DNA of 64,000 nucleotides from Larix kaempferi (lineage: Eukaryota > Streptophyta > Pinopsida > Pinales > Pinaceae), in assembly GCA_027924585.1 (NCBI GenBank), contig BSBM01000372.1, forward strand, positions 8,973,001 to 9,037,000. The letters are read 5' to 3'. Every line of letters starts with the position of its first letter. Position 1 is the first letter of the stretch. Made by a program: the position numbers and the translations under genes. This document shows, one piece after another, positions 34,670 to 45,068 of the stretch. The notes under the pieces are model-generated. The model had not been told where the DNA came from and did no database searches. It worked only from the letters and a program-made list of their open reading frames with translations.

Positions 34670-36438
34670 TGTAATATCCCTTTTTCAAATTTTATTAAAA
34701 TGCCCAATTTTCCACTTTTTTTCCCAATTTCGACCTTTGACTAGTTTTACTGTTTTGACCTCCAAATCAACCCAAATGCTCCCAAATCTTCTGTAGGAGT
34801 GTATGAATGGTATTTAGACTTGAATATAAGGTTCAGGGATGTTTTATGGCCCTCCAAATACTGCTGCAAACTTGATTTGTATTCTGATCAATATATGTAA
34901 TTTTGACTAGTAATTTGTGCATCAAATCCCCCTCGGGTAACACTGCAAATGGCCTTCCAAATGCCTCCAAAATCCCACAAATTTATGAACAGAGGTATAT
35001 AATGTGTTAAGTATGTGATTAAGGCCTCATATGCACCATTAATTGATTTTTAATACTGTTCTAACTCTCTCACATTCAACAGCAAAAACCCCCAATTCGA
35101 CCCTTGGGGAAATGGCACTATTTCACCTCCCAATACAACTAAACTGAGTAAAAATGCTTCAAATGCTCAAGTACAGTACATGAAACTTGTAGAATACATC
35201 CATGTCAATATATTTATCACAAATATATCATAGAATCATCCATCCATTCGAAATAATCAACATTATAGTGTCATACATCAATGCATTGGGGAAATGGACA
35301 TTGTTTGCTCATTAATCAATAGTTTTGCATACAACCAGTGGGTATTTCGACCTGAGACTTTCTGAATATGAATAACAGAGGATATGAAGCTATTACAATC
35401 ATAAATATTTAATGAGAATCTCTCTCAAGAAGCACAAGTGCTCACCAAAAACGCCCTCCCTCAAGGATCACGAATATGCCTTCAAAACTGGAAACGGTGG
35501 AGAGAAAGTGCTGCACTAAACCAAACCATGAAACTTCCTGTAGCTGCTACCTGCAAATACAAACTCCATTAAATCACCATGAAAGACCTGAGTGGCCTCT
35601 CCAAACACCAACTTGGATGGGAATCTTTCACCCTCGAAATTGGCTAAGGCAAGAAACTAGTCATCCACTAGCTCTCTCTTCACAAATGCAAATTTTCTCA
35701 AATCATCAAAAGCCATTCTCATACTTGATTTCTACATTTTATAACCAACATTAGCCTTCAAGGGGTCGAAATCCTCTCAATAGATTCAATAATTTTCCAT
35801 TTAGAAAATATTCCTCATTTGCCACTTGTCTCCTAGTTCCAACCTTCCATCTTCTCCCAAATTCGAATTTGAGTCTCTTTAGATTCCTCCAACTCCATGA
35901 GCGCCTTCTTGAGCCTTTTTTTGGGGATGACATGTCATAATGGTCAGGTGTAAGAAGTCAGGTCTGAATTTTGTCATAAAATGTCATAGATGCTTCATTA
36001 TTGTTGTCATAAAACTAGGGAATCTAGCCCATGTGTCCACTAGTATCCAATTTGACTCTTCCTCTCCCATGGAGGTTACTATTCCTTCCCATTTCGACCT
36101 AATATGCTCAATGCCATGTGTTATGACTTACCAACTCACCCAAGAGTGTTCACCTTCCCATGAATTCGAATTGGCAAGAGAGAGCTGCCATGTGTCATTG
36201 AAAAATCAAGCTAGTGTGGGTCCCACCACCTCCATATGTCTCCAAAACCACTTGCCACCTAGAATTTCTCTTGAATTTATTTATTCATCATATTTATTAA
36301 ATTCTTGAACCATTCTAATGTCTAAATATCATTTATTAGTTTCCTTATTACCATCCCACATGTGCCCATCCAACCTAGGAAACTAGTAGGATTGATGGGA
36401 TTGTCTTACTATGCATTTATTTGAATGGGGACATTACA
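34670..36438 (-). repeat. Chr2 3' LTR
   Basis: The LTR is 1,769 bp. On the minus strand it starts TGTAATGTCCCC and ends GGGATATTACA. Open frames inside it (for example 35940-36308) recur in the other LTR but look incidental. Confidence 0.95.
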
Positions 36439-39400
36439 GTCCTCCCCACCCAAGATTGCTTGTCCTCAAGCAATTTCAAATTTGGATGCTGCAAAATCTT
36501 CTCCTCTTCCCATGTGGCATCTTCATTTGGTAAGTCCTTCCATTGCACTAAATATTCTTTGATGATTCTACTCCTCAACCTTCTTTCCCGTGTCTTCAAA
36601 ATCTTTTCCGGAACAAGTGTGAGTTGAACTTCATCATCCAAAGGAGGAAGTATTTCTGAAGTGATGATTTGCTGACCAAGAGCTTTCTTAAGACAAGAAA
36701 CATGAAATACATTGTGGATTTTACTCCCTTCTGGAAGTTCTAGTTCATATGCTACTTCTCCAACCTTCCGCACTACCTTGTATGGCCCATAGTACCTTGG
36801 TTTTAATTTTTCTGCTCCATTCTTTTTGAGAGATGTTTGTTTATAGGGCTGCAACCTTAAATATACTAAATCATTGACTTGAAAGGTTCTCTCTTCTCTA
36901 TGTCTATTAGCATATTGTTTTTGCTGATTTTGAGCAACCTGCAAATTGTCTTTCAAGAGCTTTAAAATTTCTTGGCTCTCTTCCACCCAATCTTTAGCCT
37001 TTGGGGCTCTACTATCACCAAATATAATGTCAGCAAATGTAATTGCATCATAACCATATAATGCTTTGAAAGGAGACATTCCTATTGACATATGATAAGT
37101 GGTGTTGTAGCAAAACTCACCCAAGTGTAGCCATTTTGCCCATGCTTTTTGCTGCCCTCCCACATAGTTTCTTAGGTATCCTTCCAACCATTGGTTTACC
37201 CTCTCTGTTTGTCCATCAGTTTGTGGATGATAGCTGGTACTTGGAGTCAATTGAGTGCCTACCAATCTAAAAATTTCTTGCCAAAAAGCACCCATGAATC
37301 TACTATCTCTATCACTGACAATGCTCTTGGGGAGCCCATGCAATCTGAAGATTTCTTTGAAAAAAATATCAGCCACTTGTGCAGCACTAAAAGATGATGT
37401 AACAGCAAAGAAATGAGCAAATTTTTTCAACCTATCAACTACCACATAGATGCAATCCTTACCTAAGGATTTAGGCAATCCGGTGATGAAATCCATGGAA
37501 ATACTGTCCCATTTTTGCTCCGGAATGGGCAATGGTTGTAATAGGCCAGCTGGACATGCAAGTTCTGATTTGTTTTGTTGACATGCTTTACATTCATTCA
37601 CATACTTCTGAACATCTTCCTTCAGCCCCTTCCAAAAAAATCTTTGCCTCAACTGTCTATAAGTTTTGAAGATCCCCGGATGGCCCGCTAGTGGGGAATC
37701 ATGTGCTTCTTGCAAAATTTGGTACTTGAGCTTGGAGTTATGAACTAAATAAATTCTTCCCTTATAATATATTAGCCCATTCAAAATCCTATAATTATCA
37801 TCCCCTTTGATTCCATCCAACACATCACAAGCAAATTTTTCTTTGGCATATTCAACTAGTAGCATGTTTTTCCAATCCTTGGCAATATCCATGAGAGAAA
37901 AGGAAGGCCTTCTTGACAAAGCATCTGCTACTATATTATTCTTTCCTTTGACATATTCAATATCAAAATCATAAGCTTGAATCTTGCTTACCCACTTTTG
38001 TTGCCTTTCATTTAGATCTTTTTGGGTGAGAAAGTGTCTTAGACTATTATGGTCAGTTTTCACCACAAACTTGCTACCCACCAAGTATTGTCTGAATTTG
38101 GCCAATGCATGCATAATGGCCAGCATTTCTTTATCATAGATGGAGTAAATTTTTTCATGAGGCTGCAACTTTCTGCTCTCAAAGGCTATGGGGTGTTGGC
38201 CTTGCTTTAGGACAGCCCCTATTCCTCCACCTGAAGCATCACATTCCACAACAAAAGGTTTAGTAAAATCAGGAAGTGCAAGTATGGGACAACTACTCAT
38301 TACCTCTTTCATTTTTTGGAATGCTTTTTCAGCCTCTTCATCCCACTTGAAAGCATCCTTCTTAGTCAAATCAGTGAGTGGAGAAGTCAACTTGGAGAAC
38401 CCTTTCACAAATTTTCTGTAGTAGGTGCATATGCCAATAAAGCCTCTCAATTCGGTAATATTTTTTGGTGATGGCCATTCCAAGATAGCCCTGATTTTTT
38501 CCATGTGTACCTTCACTCCTTCTTGCCCAATAATGTGCCCAAGATACAGTAGTTCTTTCATCCCAAACTCACATTTTGATAATTTAGCAAATAAGGACTC
38601 TTCTTGCAAGATTTTCAACACAATCTCTAACTGTTGCAAATGCTCTTCCCATGTTTTACTGTAAATGAGAATATCATCAAAGAAAACCAAAACAAACCTT
38701 CTTAGTTGCTTGCAAAATATCCTATTCATACATGCTTGAAAGGTGGCTGGAGCATTAGTTAACCCAAAAGGCATGACAAGAAATTCAAAGTGGCCAAAAT
38801 GACATCGAAAAGCGGTCTTTTGCACATCTTCATCTTTCATTCGAATTTGGTGATACCCTGATCTAAGGTCAATTTTTGAGAAGTATTTGGCCCCATGTAG
38901 CTCATCCATGAGCTCATCAATCCTAGGAATAGGATACCTATTCTTGATAGTATTTTTTTTCAAGGCTCTAAAATCTATGCACATTCTCAATGTTCCATCT
39001 TTTTTCTTCACTAGCACTACTGAAGAAGCATAAGGGCTAGAGCTTGGTCTAATGAGCCCCAACTCTAGGAGTTCTTGGATAGATTTTTCAATCTCATCTC
39101 TAAACCTTTTAGGATGTCTATAAGGTGGTATCTGAATGGGTGAAGTACCCTCCTCCAAAACAATACTGTGCTCAACCCCCCTATCTGGTGGCCTACCATG
39201 TGGAAGGTCTCTAAAAACCTTTTCATATTTTTGTAAAAGTTTCTCTATCTCCTTTGGGTGTTTGACAATATTTATAGTTAGATTAGGAGATGTAATATAA
39301 CATTCAACAGCCCATTCTATATCCCCATGCCTCAATATAGATCTCATGCTATTGCAAGTCACTACTTGATTTGGATAAGTGTGTTGCCCTCTCACAACTC

Positions 39401-39809
39401 TTTGTACTCCTTTTGAATCTTGGAATTCCATTTTGGGAATTTGATAATTTACTGTATGCTCTCCTATTGAATACAACCATTGCACTCCCAAAACCACATT
39501 AGTATCAGCAACATCAACCACATAAAAACTATCAACAAAAGTATAGTTACCTACGGTGACTTGCATCTTTGGAACCCATGTTTTGCATTGCATTGTGTTG
39601 TGACCGGGAATGACAACTGTGAAGCCATCAAATGGTTCAATAGGTATCTTTCTTTTCTCTACCATCTTTGCATCAATGAAGTTATGAGTGGCTCCTCCAT
39701 CTACCAAAACTGAAGTTCTTTGTCCTTGTACCACACCTTTGCATCGGATAGTATGATAGCGAGGTACCACTTGTAATATCCCTTTTTCAAATTTTATTAA
39801 AATGCCCAA
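36417..39809 (-). CDS. Chr2 pol: protease, RT, RNase H, integrase, chromodomain
   Basis: One uninterrupted frame of 1,130 codons. Protease is at the very start (VLVDGGATHNFID, D37), followed by RT with VFFDDILIYS (FFDD at about 376-379), RNase H (ECDASGGG about 521, YDKEMLAI, KTDHNSLRHFL, NNIVADALSRR), integrase with an HHCC finger (about 700-745) and D, D, E in SMDFITG, SDRDSRF and DGQTERVNQ (about 868). A GPY/F module (RYYGPYKVV) and a chromodomain end (YLVQWKDLPNEDATWEE, about 1083-1115) complete it. All visible catalytic residues are present; the DGG form of the protease box occurs in plant chromoviruses. The first ATG (39809) and 12 codons lie inside the LTR, and the frame ends inside the other LTR. 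There is no gag. The product could copy and insert element nucleic acid in the nucleus, but only with gag from another element. Confidence 0.95.
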   Translation of the reverse strand: MGILIKFEKGILQVVPRYHTIRCKGVVQGQRTSVLVDGGATHNFIDAKMVEKRKIPIEPFDGFTVVIPGHNTMQCKTWVPKMQVTVGNYTFVDSFYVVDVADTNVVLGVQWLYSIGEHTVNYQIPKMEFQDSKGVQRVVRGQHTYPNQVVTCNSMRSILRHGDIEWAVECYITSPNLTINIVKHPKEIEKLLQKYEKVFRDLPHGRPPDRGVEHSIVLEEGTSPIQIPPYRHPKRFRDEIEKSIQELLELGLIRPSSSPYASSVVLVKKKDGTLRMCIDFRALKKNTIKNRYPIPRIDELMDELHGAKYFSKIDLRSGYHQIRMKDEDVQKTAFRCHFGHFEFLVMPFGLTNAPATFQACMNRIFCKQLRRFVLVFFDDILIYSKTWEEHLQQLEIVLKILQEESLFAKLSKCEFGMKELLYLGHIIGQEGVKVHMEKIRAILEWPSPKNITELRGFIGICTYYRKFVKGFSKLTSPLTDLTKKDAFKWDEEAEKAFQKMKEVMSSCPILALPDFTKPFVVECDASGGGIGAVLKQGQHPIAFESRKLQPHEKIYSIYDKEMLAIMHALAKFRQYLVGSKFVVKTDHNSLRHFLTQKDLNERQQKWVSKIQAYDFDIEYVKGKNNIVADALSRRPSFSLMDIAKDWKNMLLVEYAKEKFACDVLDGIKGDDNYRILNGLIYYKGRIYLVHNSKLKYQILQEAHDSPLAGHPGIFKTYRQLRQRFFWKGLKEDVQKYVNECKACQQNKSELACPAGLLQPLPIPEQKWDSISMDFITGLPKSLGKDCIYVVVDRLKKFAHFFAVTSSFSAAQVADIFFKEIFRLHGLPKSIVSDRDSRFMGAFWQEIFRLVGTQLTPSTSYHPQTDGQTERVNQWLEGYLRNYVGGQQKAWAKWLHLGEFCYNTTYHMSIGMSPFKALYGYDAITFADIIFGDSRAPKAKDWVEESQEILKLLKDNLQVAQNQQKQYANRHREERTFQVNDLVYLRLQPYKQTSLKKNGAEKLKPRYYGPYKVVRKVGEVAYELELPEGSKIHNVFHVSCLKKALGQQIITSEILPPLDDEVQLTLVPEKILKTRERRLRSRIIKEYLVQWKDLPNEDATWEEEKILQHPNLKLLEDKQSWVGRTVMSPFK
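36439..36455 (-). other. Chr2 polypurine tract
   Basis: The minus strand reads GGGTGGGGAGGAC just before the LTR start TGTAATG; it overlaps the last codons of pol. Confidence 0.85.
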
Positions 39810-41540
39810 TTTTCCACTTTTTTTCCCAATTTCGACCTTTGACTAGTTTTACTGTTTTGACCTCCAAATCAACCCAAATGCTCCCAAATCTTATGTAGGA
39901 GTGTATGAATGGTATTTAGACTTGAATATAAGGTTCAGGGATGTTTTATGGCCCTCCAAATACTGCTGCAAACTTGATTTGTATTCTGATCAATATATGT
40001 AATTTTGACTAGTAATTTGTGCATCAAATCCCCCTCGGGTAACACTGCAAATGGCCTTCCAAATGCCTCCAAAATCCCACAAATTTATGAAAAGAGGTAT
40101 ATAATGTGTTAAGTATGTGATTAAGGTCTCATATGCACCATTAATTGATTTTTAATACTGTTCTAACTCTCTCACATTCAACAGCAAAAACCCCCAATTC
40201 GACCCTTGGGGAAATGGCACTATTTCACCTCCCAATACAACTAAACTGAGTAAAAATGCTTCAAATGCTCAAGTACAGTACATGAAACTTGTAGAATACA
40301 TCCATTTAAATATATTTATCACAAATATATCATAGAATCATCCATCCATTCGAAATAATCAACATTATAGTGTCATACATCAATGCATTGGGGAAATGGA
40401 CATTGTTTGCTCATTAATCAATAGTTTTGCATACAACCAGTGGGTATTTCGACCTGAGACTTTCTGAATATGAATAACAGAGGATATGAAGCTATTAAAA
40501 TCATAAATATGTAATGATAATCTCTCTCAAGAAGCACAAGTGCTCACCAAAAACGCCCTCCCTCAAGGATCACGAATATGCCTTCAAAACTGGAAATGGT
40601 GGAGAGAAAGTGTTGCACTAAACCAAACCATGAAACTTCCTGTAGCTGCTACCTGCAAATACAAACTCCATTAAAGCACCATGAAAGACCTGAGTGGCAT
40701 CTCCAAACACCAACTTGGATGGGAATCTTTCACCCTCGAAATTGGCTAAGGCAAGAAACTAGTCATCCACTAGCTCTCTCTTCACAAATGCAAATTTTCT
40801 CAAATCATCAAAAGCCATTCTCATACTTGATTTCTACATTTTATAACCAACATTAGCCTTCAAGGGGTCGAAATCCTCTCAATAGATTCAAAAATTTTCC
40901 ATTTAGAAAATATTCCTCATTTGCCACTTGTCTCCTAGTTCCAACCTTCCATCTTCTCCCAAATTCGAATTTGAGTCTCTTTAGATTCCTCCAACTCCAT
41001 GAGCGCCTTCTTGAGCCTATTTTTGGGGCTGACATGTCATAATGGTCAGGTGTAAGAAGTCAGGTCTGAATTTTGTCATAAAATGTCATAGATGCTTCAT
41101 TATTGTTGTCATAAAACTAGGGAATCTAGCCCATGTGTCCACTAGTCTCCAATTTGACTCTTCCTCTCCCATGGAGGTTACTATTCCTTCCCATTTCGAC
41201 CTAATATGCTCAATGCCATGTGTTATGACTTACCAACTCACCCAAGAGTGTTCACCTTCCCATGAATTCGAATTGGCAAGAGAGAGCTGCCATGTATCAT
41301 TGAAAAATCAAGCTAGTGTGGGTCCCACCACCTCCATATGTCTCCAAAACCACTTGCCACCTAGAATTTCTCTTGAATTTATTTATTCATCATATTTATT
41401 AAATGCTTGAACCATTCTAATGTCTAAATATCATTTATTAGTTTCCTTATTACCATCCCACATGTGCCCATCCAACCTAGGAAACTAGTAGGATTGATGG
41501 GATTGTCTTACTATGCATTTATTTGAATGGGGACATTACA
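39772..41540 (-). repeat. Chr2 5' LTR
   Basis: The LTR is 1,769 bp, equal in length to the other copy. Directly past its end (39771 and lower, minus strand) comes AGTGGTACCTCGC, which is protease-region coding sequence rather than a tRNA complement. Confidence 0.95.
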
Positions 41541-41545
41541 GAACC

Positions 41546-41909
41546 CATGTCTTTACTTTGTTAGTATGTTGTTTTTGGATGCATATGATTTGTAAGTCGT
41601 CCCGTAGTATTTGTTGATCAATAGTTTGTGTTATTGTTGTTGGCGCATATGCTTTGTAAGTCGCCCGTAGTATTGTTGATCCATAGTTTGTAGTGGCCCA
41701 TGGTTTTGACCCATAGTATTGGTGCCTAGAGTTAGTATATAAGTGTGTGTTGAGACCTATGAAGGCACCATGAATTTATTTGTATTGAGCTTGCTCATAG
41801 GAGGTTGCCCCCTCGAAGTGGCCTGTGATCAATATAAAAGTGATTCTGAGTTCTGTCATTTCTGCTATTTCGCGTATTTTTATTAATTAACTGTTGCAGG
41901 TGCATCACA
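41546..41909 (+). repeat. Chr1b 3' LTR, remainder
   Basis: It continues the LTR begun at 34659, following the duplicated GAACC (41541-41545), and ends GTGCATCACA at 41909. Confidence 0.93.
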
Positions 41910-43234
41910 GAATCTTGTAGGAAGCAACAGCGTGTTAACTCAGTAAATCTTGGTTGGGGTAGTTATTCACCTCTCAAATATTTGAAAGATCCACAGGGCT
42001 TTGCTAGGAAGTTTTTCTCTCAAACATACAATGAGCAACTTAAGGTTAAAAATGATTATTTTATTGAACCTTTCTGAAGGATTTATCACGCAGATGACAG
42101 AGCATTTTAGGAGAAATATTAATGAGTAGCGGATTCTTTCCAAGTTCAAATATATTTGACTTCATCAAATTCAGAGACCAATGACCAGTTTCTCCAGCTA
42201 CTCCAAGCATCCTCGAGGACAAGTGAGCTGGAACTTCATTAAGAATGTGTTAAGGAATATTATTTTGCATAGCACCTGGCAATTAAGTTGTCCTCAAGTA
42301 TTTTCTCAAAATCGGTATTGAATCCTTGATATAAAATATAGGTGGTCAAATATCTCAAAACAGAGGATTATGGATTTGTTCATGATTTCAAGCAGTAGTA
42401 GAAGGATCGATTTTAGATTTGATAACAGATGTGTAGCCATTTTAAAACAAGTGGAAAAACACAGATACATCTAGAGGGATCGACCCATATCTTCAAGAAG
42501 CAAATCAGTAAATCAGAAATCAGTTCCACAATTGAGGAAACAATTTAGAAATTCTTGTGATGTATTAGATACCCCATTCATTTCTAAGTTTATTATTAGA
42601 CTTGTAGTTCCGAAAAGATGGTAATAGCTCTTATCTTGTATTTTTTATAAATTCTATCATGGGACAAAGATAGAGGAGGAGAGGTTCCAGCCTGTGAGGC
42701 TGAGAGTTGTATGTAGTCAAGATTCATATACTGAGAGTCTGAAGACGTATTCTATATTTTAATCTTGGAGATTATTATTTGAAGATGATTGTATCAGTTT
42801 TGAGCCAAGTTCTAGTTATTTTTCAATCTGAATATATTGTGCAGTTATGTTTTAACTGGTTTTATTTATGGATTCCTAAGCGATAATGTTTTAATTGTGA
42901 TTGCGCATGCTAAGATTTAGTATTTCAAATTCCATCTTTGGAATGTTTTTCTGAACATGTTTCTTTATGTTAATGTCTGAATGAGTTGTTTGCTCCACAT
43001 ATTAACAATCTTCTTTGAACCTTGGTCATCCTTATATGATTCTTCCTTTTAGTCTGTTTATCCTTTCCTATCACAGAGCTAGATGTTTTCATTTATCTTA
43101 TACTTCTTTGTCTGCATATTCACTTGACCCCTCTACACAATTAATTCAATCAATCAATCAACATTTTCCTTTGAACATTAAGATGTGCTAGCCATGCCCT
43201 CTTTGCAGTAGGAGTGCATCTTTTAGCACTAACA
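41910..43234 (+). repeat. TRGAG-1 5' LTR, second part
   Basis: It starts with the duplicated GAATC and matches 45939-47255. It ends TTTTAGCACTAACA. Confidence 0.92.
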
Positions 43235-43239
43235 TATTT

Positions 43240-43257
43240 TGTCGCCGTTGTTGGGGA
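43240..43257 (+). other. TRGAG-1 primer-binding site, tRNA-Asp-like
   Basis: TGTCGCCGTTGTTGGGGA lies five bases after the LTR end and differs in three places from TGGCGCCGTTGCCGGGGA. Confidence 0.7.
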
Positions 43258-43386
43258 TGGAAGTGAAGATTAAATTCCTCGGGAAGAACCACAATGATCA
43301 GATCCAGCTCCTGATGGTAGACAGGGGTAGGACATCAGTTTGGCTGCAATTTTCTACCTGATGACTCCACTGGTTGAAGATCCGGA

Positions 43387-44144
43387 ATGACAACAAATAA
43401 TCGAATGGAGTCCATTGTGGATGTGAGGTATGCTTTCTGTGATTTCTCAAATATAGTTGGTTTTCCACATCCAGTGCTTATTATAACTGAGTGGGGTGAC
43501 TATTTTCCCATATTCAGAGGAAGCAAGTATGATCATCCTGGTGATCATTTATTAAATTTTCATAAATTCATGCTTGAACATGATTTTGTTCATGAGGATG
43601 TCTTAATCAAGATGTTCAGATTTTATTTAGAAGAACATGCTCGTGAATGGTGTCAATCCCTTCCCGCTGCTAGCATTCATTCTTTGAAGGAGTTCCGTAC
43701 TGTTTTTCATCATCATTATCAAATATTTTATCTAGCTGATCTTCTTTGCGAAAACTGTTGTAAATAATTTGAATACAACATCCAACATTCAATTAGTATT
43801 CCCCTTCCGGTTATAACAAAGAAGTAGAAACAACTATCGAGCATGTAAAGGAAGAGTTATCTTCATATGAAACCTTCTCTAGTTATTTATTTTTGAAAGA
43901 AGAATCTGTTGATAAAGATGTTGGAGATAGCAATACTGTAGACACATTTGTCCTTGATTCAAATGTCTCTAGTAGTTTTGACTATGATACAAAGGATGCC
44001 TCAAATTCTAATAAAGAAAAAATTGCTAATATACATCCAGTACCTCGAGAGCATGTTGGAAAATATGAACACCAAGATTCAAAATTTTTTTACAGTCAGC
44101 CCATTTATGATGAATGTTCAGATGATGAAGACATTTTTTCTTAA
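43387..44144 (+). pseudogene. TRGAG-1 gag-like ORF, broken
   Basis: The first open piece (43387-43767, 126 codons) has a gag-core pattern: DHLLNFHKFMLEHDFVHEDV, then FRFYLEEHAREWCQSLPAASI and SLKEFRTVFHHHY. The A-x-E-W-x-x-S-L-P-x-x-S-I-x-S-x-x-E-F run is the classical retrotransposon gag motif. The second piece (43893-44144), in a shifted frame, is highly acidic and rich in S, D and N, ending DECSDDEDIFS. No zinc knuckle and no protease are visible. With no pol, the element would rely on proteins from a relative. Confidence 0.75.
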
Positions 44145-45068
44145 ACAACACATATTGAATCTTTCAACAACAAACTTTTGTATGACAGTTGTGAATCCAA
44201 TTCATTGGAAGATAATAAGGATGATGATGAATTAAAAAAGCATTCCACGAAGTTTTCTCTCCCACTAATTGTTGAAGAGCAGGTTTTATTTCAGCACCTA
44301 TGAAATTTTACAGTAGTAATCCAGTATATGATGAGTGTGAATTGGACTTTTGGGAAGACAATGAAGAAGTGCTATGATATATGTTGCAGTAACTGAAAAT
44401 AACAAGGGATTACAAGATCAGCTACCACTGTCTTTTCTTCCAGCAAATGTCGATAAAAAATTTCTAGGAATTGGTAAGCCTGTCTTTGATATTTTTCAAT
44501 CAGAAATAGAAGATTTCATTGTTGAATGAGAGAAGTACTTCTATTCTTTTAAAGATCCATTTGCAGTCTTGTTGGAGTCGTATTTTTCAGAATCTTTAAA
44601 GGTTTCATATTTCATCCTTTCACTGGCACTTCCGGGTGGGTATTGTTTTATGGAGGAGTTTCTATCACTGTTGTTATATTTCAGACATTATTTATTGATC
44701 AGTGGCATAGATGAGATCATCTCAGTCTTGAAATTCCTTGAATGGTTGTTGTGGAAGTTTTCCTTTACTTGACCAAGTTGCAGATCTGGTTAGAGTAGGA
44801 GGAATGTACATAAATAAGCTCACATATGAGTATCTAGTTTTCAATTTTGCAAGTGATTTTTAGTAGTATGAAATAAATATGGTTTAATTGAATAAGACTC
44901 TAGCCCAATGGAGAACTAGTACATGACAGGACAGATTGCAAGTTTTCAGTTTGCAGTGAATGGTAAGTAGAGTATGGTTACAGTTTGCGAAGATGGAATG
45001 GAGAAGGCACATGGTCTGCTTGTTCTTGGCAGCTCACAGGGAGCATGCCATCCCCAGTCAGAGCTAGA
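44145..45068 (+). other. TRGAG-1 interior after gag
   Basis: Scattered frames (for example 44569-44772, with LESYFSESLKVSYFILSL) may be decayed coding sequence related to the acidic part. No RT, RNase H or integrase motif was found. No clear polypurine tract precedes the LTR at 45069. Confidence 0.5.

Larger units (their letters stand above)
34670..41540 (-). mobile_element. Chr2: chromodomain Ty3/gypsy element lacking gag
   Basis: The element is 6,871 bp with two 1,769-bp LTRs and a perfect target duplication GAACC (34665-34669, 41541-41545). It is on the minus strand: the polypurine tract is next to the left LTR. The interior (36439-39771) is only protease to chromodomain in one open frame. 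About 20 differences between the LTRs are visible by eye, so it is younger than Chr1b, in which it is inserted. Confidence 0.95.
28910..41909 (+). mobile_element. Chr1b: chromodomain Ty3/gypsy element, full structure
   Basis: The element has a 5' LTR (28910-29284), tRNA-Met primer site, leader, gag-pol pseudogene, polypurine tract and a 3' LTR (34659-34669 joined to 41546-41909). A perfect duplication GAATC flanks it (28905-28909, 41910-41914). The 3' LTR is interrupted after 11 bases by Chr2. About a dozen differences between the 375-bp LTRs are visible by eye. Confidence 0.93.

Noticed and set aside
35940-36308. 122-codon ORF in both Chr2 LTRs (also 41042-41410)
   Set aside because: Identical because the LTRs are near-identical; LTRs rarely code and the peptide has no recognisable motif.
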